Positions 6,534 through 13,718 of a stretch of 23,083 nucleotides of DNA are shown here, piece by piece; positions within the stretch are counted from its first letter, which is position 1; the number at the start of each line of letters is the position of its first letter. The DNA is from Physcousia sp015060555 (GTDB lineage Bacteria; Bacteroidota; Bacteroidia; Bacteroidales; Bacteroidaceae). The translations under genes were made by a program, and so were the position numbers. The DNA is taken from assembly GCA_015060555.1 (NCBI GenBank), contig SUYG01000007.1, positions 1 to 23,083 of the forward strand. Reading direction: 5' to 3'. The notes beneath the pieces were generated by a model. It had not been told where the DNA came from and ran no database searches. It saw only the letters and a program-made list of their open reading frames with translations.

Positions 6534-9104
6534 TTATTTAACCAGAACCTTTTGGCCGTTGATGATGTAAAGGCCTTTCTGCAGTTTGCTCATGCGCTGA
6601 CCTGCAAGATTGAAGATACGCGTTTCTGTCACTACGGGCTGGACAGCATCGACGCCCTTGACGCCCACGGGAGCAAAGTCTGCCAGCGCATCGCCGCTCT
6701 CCTCACGAACACTGTTGGAACCGTAGCAGGTCAGGGCGAAGTCGTCAAAAGTGCTCCACACGGCGCCCTGGGCATAGAGAATCACGCCGAAGGTGAGTGT
6801 GCCGTCGGTGACTTTCGTGGTGACCTCATAGCGCTGCGCGTTGCCAGGCAAGGCATCAGCAGCCTCGACCAGGACATTGTTGGCTCCGGCAAAGATGAAG
6901 GCCGCATTCTCGGCATCAGCGTAAGCTGTCACGCTCACCGTGTAAGTGCCGTTGGGCAGGTCGGTGATGGTCTGCAGCACGCGATAGCCGTTGGGCGCAG
7001 GATCCCAGAGATTCAGGTAGTACTTGGAATCGCGCTCACCTTCCTCCTCGAACTTAGCCATCTCCTGAACGCCGTCTGCCCAGCTGCCGGCAGCCTCATA
7101 GGTGGCAATAGAGGCGTTCTCGTTGGTCCAGCCATTCACGCCATCCTCGAAGCCGGGGTTGGTGATGTAAACGGTGTAGTCCATGGGGTTGTCGTCGGAA
7201 GCCTCGCCCATGGGGATGCTCAGGTTGTAGATGGCATCGGCGATGCGCTGAAGAAGCGCACGGATCTGGTCGTTGTCGGTGATGACGGTCTCTGCATTTG
7301 CGATGACGTCCTCCACCTCGGAGTAGAGCAGTCTTGCTGTCGTGAGGGCATCCTCGGAGGCGGTGGTGCTATACTTCTCGATGCGGGCTGCCAGGTTAGT
7401 GTTCTGTGCCATCAGTTGTTCGAACAGCGGCATTGTCAGCTCGCCTTCGTTGACGATGCCATTGAGGGCCTCGATGACAGCCAGCACTTGTGCGGTACCC
7501 ATCTTGTAGGCTTCGAGGGCGGGCTGTGCCACGGTCTCGATATAGGTCTGTGCCTGAGTGGCGTAAGTAGGGAACAGGTCGGGAAGGAGCTCTGTAGAAG
7601 TATTGATAGCGGCCTCCAGCTGGTCGTAGGCCTGGATGTTCTCGTTGACATCGTTGATGGCAGCCAGGAAGGCATTGACGTAGTCCATGAGGTGCTCATC
7701 CAGCTCAGCTGCCTGCAAAGCCTTCAGCGCTGTATCGTAGGCCGTGATGAGTTCTGCCTGGCAGCGTGCTCCATCGAAGCTGGGCGCCTGCTCCACGCTC
7801 TTATCTACCCATGTCTTGTAGGCATCCTCGCCTGCGCCATAGTACTGCAGACGGATGTTATCCATGGTGCTCCAGAACTCACCCTCGTGTTCGCTGTGAT
7901 AGCCGAGCTCAAGTGTCCCGTCGGTGACAAGGGTCACAACGGTGTAGTTCTGACCACGCTTGCCGGAAGCCTCATCGACGTAGCCCTTGAGGACAGCGGT
8001 CTTCACGCCACCGGCAAAGATGAAGCCACCCTCGGCATCGCTATGTGCACCGATGGTGACACCATAGACGCCATTGGGCAGCCCTTCAACCACCTGAGAG
8101 ACATTGCCCGCAACGCCCTTGGAGTTCCACACATTGAGATAGTTGGAACCTGTGTAGGCATCGCCGTCAATCATGCCAGTCCAGGAGCCCAGTTCAAACG
8201 TATTCAGGCCGATGCCGTCGGTCCAGCCTTCCAGCGTGCCCTCGAAGCCAGGATTCACAACATAGCGTGTCATGTCAATCGGGGAGTCGGGGGTGACGTT
8301 CTCCTCGTAGAACTTGGTGAAGAGCGCCATCAGGTCGCTAATGGCAGCGCTGATGCCATCGTAGGAGAGATCCAGATCCGCATAGGAAGCCCTGGCAGCA
8401 TCCAGGTCTTCGATGCCCAGTTCCTCGGCCTCGGCGATGAGGGCCTGCAGTTCCTCGGCATGAGCATAGATGCGGCATTGCTCCTGGTAAGCAAGATAGT
8501 CAGCCTTGGCCACTGCCTTCCACTCGTTCTGCGGCAGCTTGGCAGCCGAGGCATAGACGATGCCGGTTCCTGTCAAGACCATATTCTTGCCGTCATAGTA
8601 TTCCGGATCGAGCGTCATATAGTAGTCTGCATAATCGCCCGAATGGGATACTTCGGCATTGGTCTCAGCGGCGTAAATGCGGAAAGCATTGTCCTCAGCA
8701 GGTTCCAGACAGAAGATGTGGTCGGGTTTATCCAGCGAGCCGTCGAGATACCAGTGGATGGTCTTCACCTCACCCTCATCGTAGTCGTTGGTGGTCATAA
8801 AACTGTAGTACCAGGCGTTCTTCGACGGCACATAGTTGCTGATTTCATAAGCGGTGCGGCTGTCATCGTTGGGCTCGTCGGTGGCCTGGAACACCACCAT
8901 CACGCCCTCGGTGCCGAGTGAGGCATGGGTTCCCCAATCGTTGCCGGCTGTATAGAACAGGTTCGTGGCGGTGTGCAACAGATAGAGTGTGTCGCCTTCT
9001 GTGACAGGCACGGTTTCACCTTCGTAACGAGGTGCAACGCGCTGGGCATTCATGGCGGTACTTGTCAGGAATGCCAGCACACTAAGAAGTAGAATTTTTC
9101 TCAT
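6534..9104 (-). CDS. Large secreted protein with two CBM-like modules and T9SS sorting tail
   Basis: This 856-aa protein has no catalytic motif that I recognise. It begins with a signal peptide (MRKILLLSVLAFLTSTAMNAQ). An N-terminal module (about 22-210) with YLLHTATNLFYTAG-like strands may be a trefoil or lectin-like fold. Helical spacers follow at about 210-280 and 430-640. Two related beta-sandwich modules start with NPGFEGTLEGW (about 280-423) and NPGFEDGVNGW (about 645-795). Each contains LPNGxY, a FIFAG strand, a VTDGTL strand and an FWST/VWST-like strand before the end, as in galactose-binding or CBM4/9-type domains. The C-terminus (RIFNLAGQRM...GLYIINGQKVLVK) is a typical T9SS-type sorting tail. 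The gene leads a two-gene operon with the GH53 galactanase. A surface galactan- or pectin-binding role is an inference from that context. Confidence 0.8.
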   Translation of the reverse strand: MRKILLLSVLAFLTSTAMNAQRVAPRYEGETVPVTEGDTLYLLHTATNLFYTAGNDWGTHASLGTEGVMVVFQATDEPNDDSRTAYEISNYVPSKNAWYYSFMTTNDYDEGEVKTIHWYLDGSLDKPDHIFCLEPAEDNAFRIYAAETNAEVSHSGDYADYYMTLDPEYYDGKNMVLTGTGIVYASAAKLPQNEWKAVAKADYLAYQEQCRIYAHAEELQALIAEAEELGIEDLDAARASYADLDLSYDGISAAISDLMALFTKFYEENVTPDSPIDMTRYVVNPGFEGTLEGWTDGIGLNTFELGSWTGMIDGDAYTGSNYLNVWNSKGVAGNVSQVVEGLPNGVYGVTIGAHSDAEGGFIFAGGVKTAVLKGYVDEASGKRGQNYTVVTLVTDGTLELGYHSEHEGEFWSTMDNIRLQYYGAGEDAYKTWVDKSVEQAPSFDGARCQAELITAYDTALKALQAAELDEHLMDYVNAFLAAINDVNENIQAYDQLEAAINTSTELLPDLFPTYATQAQTYIETVAQPALEAYKMGTAQVLAVIEALNGIVNEGELTMPLFEQLMAQNTNLAARIEKYSTTASEDALTTARLLYSEVEDVIANAETVITDNDQIRALLQRIADAIYNLSIPMGEASDDNPMDYTVYITNPGFEDGVNGWTNENASIATYEAAGSWADGVQEMAKFEEEGERDSKYYLNLWDPAPNGYRVLQTITDLPNGTYTVSVTAYADAENAAFIFAGANNVLVEAADALPGNAQRYEVTTKVTDGTLTFGVILYAQGAVWSTFDDFALTCYGSNSVREESGDALADFAPVGVKGVDAVQPVVTETRIFNLAGQRMSKLQKGLYIINGQKVLVK

Positions 9105-9163
9105 ATCAATGTTTTTAAGGATTTAGTGCGTAGAATAACGTGATTCGTATGGCAAATGCGTTG

Positions 9164-9171
9164 CAAAAGTA
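9164..9171 (-). promoter_or_regulatory. Candidate -7 element for the CBM-like/GH53 operon
   Basis: The minus strand reads TACTTTTG, which fits TAnnTTTG, 59 nt before the ATG at 9104. No -33 element with good spacing was seen. It lies in the divergent gap shared with the TrmH-type gene. Confidence 0.5.
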
Positions 9172-9261
9172 GTCATATTTTTCAAATATGATGACATTTG
9201 AGACCAGATTTTCAACAAATGAGGGCAAAATCAGCCGGAATCGCCTTTTTTTCCGTCTTTG

Positions 9262-9293
9262 TTTGCCCGAACGAAGGAAAGTGCATATCTTTG
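9262..9293 (+). promoter_or_regulatory. Bacteroidetes promoter for the TrmH/SpoU gene
   Basis: TTTG at 9262-9265 is followed after 20 nt by TATCTTTG at 9286-9293. This is a good fit to the Bacteroidetes -33/-7 promoter, 56 nt before the ATG at 9350. Confidence 0.75.
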
Positions 9294-9349
9294 TGCCACA
9301 ACTTGAGGAACGGCCATAGGTCAAGACCACACAAGAGAACCCCATTCCC

Positions 9350-10171
9350 ATGTCCATCATTCATATCACATCATTAACTCAGCCAGGCGTGGAGGTCTTC
9401 GCCACGCTCACCGAAGCCCAGCTGCGCAACCGCCTGGAGCCGGAGAAAGGCGTGTTCATTGCGGAGAGCCCCAAGGTGATTCGCGTGGCACTGGATGCCG
9501 GCTATGAGCCGGTGGCACTGCTCTGCGAGCAACGCCACATCGAGGGCGACGCGGCAGACATCATTGCACGCGTGGGCGATATACCTATTTATACTGGAGA
9601 GCGCGAGTTGCTGGCTGCGCTGACGGGCTATACGCTGACGCGCGGGGTGCTCTGTGCGCTGCGCAGACCACAACCCAAGGGCATGGAGGAGGTGTGCCGC
9701 GGAGCCAGCCGCATCGTGGTCATCGACGGTGTGGTAGATACCACGAACATCGGCGCCATCTTCCGCTCAGCGGCAGCCTTGGGAATCGATGCCGTGTTGC
9801 TGACGCCCGACTCCTGCGACCCGCTGAACCGCAGGGCCGTAAGGGTGTCGATGGGAAGTGTTTTCTTAGTGCCCTGGACGTGGACAGAAAAGCCCGCCGC
9901 TGACGCGACGGGCCTTATGGATAGTCTGCATGATTTGGGCTTCAAGACCGCTGCCATGGCGCTGACGGACGACTCCGTGAGTCTGGATGACCCGGCCCTC
10001 GCTGCCGAGCCGCGTCTGGCCCTGATGATGGGCACCGAGGGCGACGGCCTACCCCACTCCGCCATCGCTGCCGCCGACTATGTCGTGCGGATTCCGATGG
10101 CCCACGGCGTCGATAGCCTCAACGTCGCCGCGGCCTCCGCCGTCGCTTTCTGGGAACTGCGCAGGCGCTGA
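9350..10171 (+). CDS. TrmH/SpoU-family RNA 2'-O-methyltransferase
   Basis: SpoU-family (SPOUT) enzymes transfer a methyl group from S-adenosylmethionine to a ribose 2'-OH in rRNA or tRNA. This 273-aa protein has an N-terminal substrate-binding part (about 1-110; the stretch FIAESPKVIRVAL is typical). The knotted catalytic domain then shows all three signature motifs: NIGAIFRSAAALG from Asn133 (motif 1), MGTEGDGLP from about 227 (motif 2) and IPMAHGVDSLNVAAASAVA from 248 (motif 3). The target RNA cannot be told from the sequence. The gene has its own promoter, divergent from the CBM-like/GH53 operon. Its last 123 nt overlap the 3' end of rmuC on the other strand. Confidence 0.93.
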   Translation: MSIIHITSLTQPGVEVFATLTEAQLRNRLEPEKGVFIAESPKVIRVALDAGYEPVALLCEQRHIEGDAADIIARVGDIPIYTGERELLAALTGYTLTRGVLCALRRPQPKGMEEVCRGASRIVVIDGVVDTTNIGAIFRSAAALGIDAVLLTPDSCDPLNRRAVRVSMGSVFLVPWTWTEKPAADATGLMDSLHDLGFKTAAMALTDDSVSLDDPALAAEPRLALMMGTEGDGLPHSAIAAADYVVRIPMAHGVDSLNVAAASAVAFWELRRR

Positions 10172-11518
10172 CTCGATGGCGGGGATGTCATCGATGTCGG
10201 TGAGTTGCGGCAATGGATTCTTGTCGGAGGCTTTAGCACCTAACTTCTGTAGTTTCGCACACGTCTGCAGGATGCTCTGTCCTGTTGGCTGCAACTTACG
10301 CTCGGCATCCTCGTAAGCCTGCTGGGCTTTACCCAGGGCGGTGCCGATGGCCTGATACTTCTTCATGAACTGCCCCACGCGGTCCATCATCTCCGAGGCC
10401 AGCGCATAGACCTTCTCATGGTTCTGCGCCTGTGCAATCTGCGTCCAGGTGAGGCTGATGATGCGGAGGGCAGCAAAGAGGGTCTGCTCGTCGGCGATAT
10501 AGACGCCACGCTCCATCGAACGGCGCCACAGGTCGGGCTGCGCGCTGAGGGCTGTCCACAGGGCCCCTGTATTGGGGACGAACATGATGACATAGTCCAT
10601 CTTCACCTTCGGCGGCTGGATGTAGGCGCTGTAGTCCTTGGTGGCGAGGCGGCTCACCTGATCACGGATGCTGGCGACATGAGCGGCCAGATAACGCTGG
10701 CGCTCACCGTCGTCCGTAGCATTGACATAGTCCATATAAGCCGCCAGCGACACCTTGGAATCGATGATGACTTCTCGGCGCTGGTCGAGATGCAGGATGA
10801 CATCGGGTCGCAGGCGCGCCCCCTCTTCATTGAGAACGGCTGTGCCGGCAGCATCGCGGATGGTGGGCTGCACATCGTAGTGGACGCCGCGCGTGAGGCC
10901 CTGTGCCTCCAGGAGTTCGTCGAGCACGGTCTCACCCCAGCTGCCTTGCACGGTGTTGCTGTGGCGGAAGACGCGGGTGAGTTCATCGGTGCTCTTGCGC
11001 GCGGCCTCGCTCTGCTGCATCATCTGCTGGATGATGGTCTTCAGCGCCCCGCTGTCGGCACTCTGGCGGTTCTGCGTCTCGGACATCGCCTTCTGCATCT
11101 TGTCGATGGTCTCGCGCAGCGGGTTCACGAGCTGCCCGATGCTGCCTGCTGATGTCTCCTGGAACTCCTTCTGACGTTGCCGTAGCATCTCGCCCGTGGC
11201 ATCCTTCATCTGGGCCGTCACCTTGGCGATGGTCTCGTCGAAGCGGGCCTGCTGAGCAGCTACGGCTTCGGCATGGCGGCGCTCCTGTTCAGACAGTTGA
11301 GATGCCAGCACTTCAGCCTTCACGGCCAGTTCCTGACGCGCCTGCGTCTGCTCTGCCAGCGCCAGTTCGCGTTCGCGGAGCGTCTGCTGCAGCGCCTGCC
11401 CCTCGGCCGTGCGCTCGTCGAGGACGGTGCGGGCCACATTCAGCTGCCCCCGCATGACCAGCCACGCGATGACTGCGCCGACAGCAGCGCCAAGGACTAT
11501 GCCTAAGATGATTTCCAT
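10049..11518 (-). CDS. rmuC: DNA recombination protein RmuC
   Basis: RmuC is a nuclease-like protein that limits sequence inversions at short inverted repeats. The 489-aa product has an N-terminal membrane helix (IILGIVLGAAVGAVIAWLV) followed by a long coiled coil (about 25-150) rich in Glu, Gln and Ala. The RmuC core begins near QGSWGETVLDELLEAQG and contains RPDVILHL and EVIIDSKVSLAAY, which correspond to the predicted PD-(D/E)xK-like active region. The natural core seems to end near LTDIDDIPAIESA. The last roughly 40 residues are glycine/aspartate-rich, unlike RmuC, and lie antisense to the 3' end of the TrmH gene. It starts 6 nt after the GH51 stop, so it is probably co-transcribed with that enzyme; no separate promoter was seen. 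Confidence 0.92.
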   Translation of the reverse strand: MEIILGIVLGAAVGAVIAWLVMRGQLNVARTVLDERTAEGQALQQTLRERELALAEQTQARQELAVKAEVLASQLSEQERRHAEAVAAQQARFDETIAKVTAQMKDATGEMLRQRQKEFQETSAGSIGQLVNPLRETIDKMQKAMSETQNRQSADSGALKTIIQQMMQQSEAARKSTDELTRVFRHSNTVQGSWGETVLDELLEAQGLTRGVHYDVQPTIRDAAGTAVLNEEGARLRPDVILHLDQRREVIIDSKVSLAAYMDYVNATDDGERQRYLAAHVASIRDQVSRLATKDYSAYIQPPKVKMDYVIMFVPNTGALWTALSAQPDLWRRSMERGVYIADEQTLFAALRIISLTWTQIAQAQNHEKVYALASEMMDRVGQFMKKYQAIGTALGKAQQAYEDAERKLQPTGQSILQTCAKLQKLGAKASDKNPLPQLTDIDDIPAIESAPAQFPESDGGGRGDVEAIDAVGHRNPHDIVGGSDGGVG

Positions 11519-11524
11519 ATTCGT

Positions 11525-13534
11525 TTAGAGTTCGTACTCCAGCATCACGAAGCTGTAGGGAGCCAGCTCAAGGGTGAACTTCTTCTGGGCCTTAACAGTC
11601 TCCTTTCGGGGTGCGATGGGCTGTGCATCATAGTTGTTCTCGTCCTCAGCATTGCCCGTGAGCACAGTCTTCACGGCCGTTTTCTTCAGGCCAAAGCGGC
11701 TGAGGTCGATGTTGGCTTTCTTGGCCTTGTCTCCGGCATTGCAGAGCTTCACGTAGAGACGGCGCGTCTTGGCATTGAGCACAACGCTCTGGCCGTAGCG
11801 GCTGTCCTCCACAGGCTGGATGACGCCGGCGGCATCGTCTGCGAAGCGGACACAGTCACCATAGAAGTACTGTCCGGCGCTCTGACCGAACATCTGCTGC
11901 ACATAGTAGCTGCAGGTCAGGTAGGGACGTTCGTTGTCGAAGTAGATGAGATCGGGGTTCCAGTTGGTATTACCCTTGCGAGCGAAGAGCGGAGCATAGC
12001 TGGTCATCGCCACGACATCGCCGTTGCGCTCGACATGGAGCAGGTAGAGGCCCTCGGCCAGCGCGTCGATGAGTTTCTTGTCCTTGGCGGCATACTCGCC
12101 GAGATAGACCTTCGTCTTGCGATTGCGCGGGTAGCTGTCATACTGGCGGCTCTTGAGGAAATAGGAATTGGGCTCATAGTAGTGCTCATCGATGATGGGC
12201 ATACCCAGTTCCTCAGCAATTCGCCAACCGTTGTCGAAGTCGGGGTTACCCTTATGGGAGCCGGGACCGGCAGTGCCGACAATGACAATCTCGGGATGGG
12301 CCTTCCTCACACGCTCGTAGATATATTTGAAGCGTTCCTCGAACTCCGGGGAGATTTTCTCCTCGTTGCCCAGACCCAGATACTTCAGGTTGAAAGGCTT
12401 TGGGTGACCGGCCTCAGCGCGCATTCTGGCCCACTTCGAGGTGGCGGGATTGCCATTGGCCCACTCTATCAGGTCAAGGGCGTCCTCCACCCATTCATCC
12501 ATCTCGCTCATGGGTACGGCATCCTGTGCCTGACCTTTCATGCCCCATCCGCCATTGGAGCCCTGGCAGTTCACGCCGCAGGGCAGGATGGGCAGCGGCT
12601 CCATGTTCAGATCCTCGCAGAACTGGAAGTATTCATAGTAGCCAAGCCCCATGGACTGATGGTAGCCCCAGGTGTTCTTCAGCGGCAGACGCTGCTCCTT
12701 CGGGCCGATGGTCGTCTTCCAGCGATAGGTATCCCAGAAGCCGTCGCCACCACCGTGTACGACACAGCCGCCGGGGAAACGCATGAACTTAGGCTGCAGG
12801 TCGGCAAGCGCCTGAGCCAGGTCTTTACGCATGCCGTGGCCTTTGTAGGTATCCTCTGGCATGAGCGACACCTGATCGATGTCCAGCGAGCCCTGGTTGA
12901 GCACCAGGATCTGCAGAGCGGCGTTCTTGACGTCCTCCGCAGGCGTGAGCACAGCCTGGTACTTCTGCCAGTCGGCAGTGCCCACGGCCATCGTGACATC
13001 GGCCAGCAGTTTAGGGTTCTTGCCCCAGCCCTGCGGCTGCACGAGTGCAATACGCACCTGCTTGGCATCTCCCTCGACATTGCGCAGGAAAGCAGAGAAG
13101 ATATACTTCGCACCGGCCTTCACGCTGATGCCGTCGAAGCCGTCGTTCTGCAAGCCCACGCCAAGCCAGCCTTCGTGGTCATAGAATTCCTTGGCACGCT
13201 CGACATGGATTCGCATATAGTTGGGGTTGTTCTCATTCAGCGGGTTGTCCATTCGCGGAACGACACGTCCGAGCGAGTGGCCGGGACGAATGAAGCGCCA
13301 TGCGGTGCCGGCTCCCCAACCATCGTGCTCCGTCAGGTTGTACTCGAAGGAGCCGTTCTGCACGAGCTCGGCATAGAGGCCGCCGTCGGCAGCATAACTG
13401 ATATCCTCAAAGAAGATACCAAGGAGTTCATCACTGATAGCCTTGCCGCCTTTCGGGGCTTTCATTGGCTTCTGGGCCATCAGGCTCAGGGATGCTGTCA
13501 GGAGGACAGCCAAGCAAGTCGTGTACTTGTTCAT
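11525..13534 (-). CDS. Alpha-L-arabinofuranosidase, GH51
   Basis: GH51 enzymes release arabinofuranose from arabinan, arabinoxylan and arabinogalactan. The start is taken at ATG 13534 (669 aa), because the frame's extra 17 codons upstream reach to within 3 nt of a TATCTTTG element and would lie around or before the transcription start. From that ATG a signal peptide follows (MNKYTTCLAVLLTASLSLMAQ). An N-terminal beta domain with a carbohydrate-binding-like segment (YAELVQNGSFEYN) precedes the barrel. Acid/base Glu391 is in YLGLGNEEKIS and nucleophile Glu480 in KVYLGEYAAKD; FMRFPGGCVVHGG is also typical. The C-terminal beta domain ends in APYSFVMLEYEL. It is divergent from GH3 and leads an operon with rmuC. 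Length and active-site residues are normal. Confidence 0.95.
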   Translation of the reverse strand: MNKYTTCLAVLLTASLSLMAQKPMKAPKGGKAISDELLGIFFEDISYAADGGLYAELVQNGSFEYNLTEHDGWGAGTAWRFIRPGHSLGRVVPRMDNPLNENNPNYMRIHVERAKEFYDHEGWLGVGLQNDGFDGISVKAGAKYIFSAFLRNVEGDAKQVRIALVQPQGWGKNPKLLADVTMAVGTADWQKYQAVLTPAEDVKNAALQILVLNQGSLDIDQVSLMPEDTYKGHGMRKDLAQALADLQPKFMRFPGGCVVHGGGDGFWDTYRWKTTIGPKEQRLPLKNTWGYHQSMGLGYYEYFQFCEDLNMEPLPILPCGVNCQGSNGGWGMKGQAQDAVPMSEMDEWVEDALDLIEWANGNPATSKWARMRAEAGHPKPFNLKYLGLGNEEKISPEFEERFKYIYERVRKAHPEIVIVGTAGPGSHKGNPDFDNGWRIAEELGMPIIDEHYYEPNSYFLKSRQYDSYPRNRKTKVYLGEYAAKDKKLIDALAEGLYLLHVERNGDVVAMTSYAPLFARKGNTNWNPDLIYFDNERPYLTCSYYVQQMFGQSAGQYFYGDCVRFADDAAGVIQPVEDSRYGQSVVLNAKTRRLYVKLCNAGDKAKKANIDLSRFGLKKTAVKTVLTGNAEDENNYDAQPIAPRKETVKAQKKFTLELAPYSFVMLEYEL

Positions 13535-13574
13535 TGTTAGATAGGATAAGATGTTTTGTGAATGATTTCGCGTG

Positions 13575-13582
13575 CAAAGATA
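13575..13582 (-). promoter_or_regulatory. Bacteroidetes -7 element for GH51-rmuC
   Basis: The minus strand reads TATCTTTG, 40 nt before ATG 13534. It supports that ATG over the upstream frame opening. No clear -33 TTTG is seen at the usual spacing. Confidence 0.65.
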
Positions 13583-13656
13583 CAAAAGATTCGCTATTTT
13601 TATCCCCTTCCCTCAAGAAAAATTGTTTTTTTTACACTTATTTCAACCCTTTATCG

Positions 13657-13664
13657 TATTTTTG
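13657..13664 (+). promoter_or_regulatory. Candidate -7 element for the GH3 gene
   Basis: TATTTTTG fits TAnnTTTG and lies 54 nt before the GH3 ATG. A T-rich run precedes it but there is no clear TTTG at -33. It diverges from the GH51 promoter about 75 bp away. Confidence 0.5.
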
Positions 13665-13718
13665 CCGACGAAATACCTCTTTTCAAGGTTGAAGTAACCC
13701 ATAAACACCCTTTTATAT

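Noticed and set aside
6531..8921. 796-codon plus-strand open frame opposite the 856-aa protein
   Set aside because: Its residues show no domain pattern, while the minus-strand frame has a signal peptide, twin modules, a sorting tail and an operon partner.
9115..9360. 81-aa minus-strand ORF in the divergent gap before the TrmH-type gene
   Set aside because: It spans both promoters of the divergent pair and has no family signal.
12035..13540. 501-codon plus-strand frame opposite GH51
   Set aside because: Shadow of a gene with clear GH51 active-site motifs; no motif of its own.
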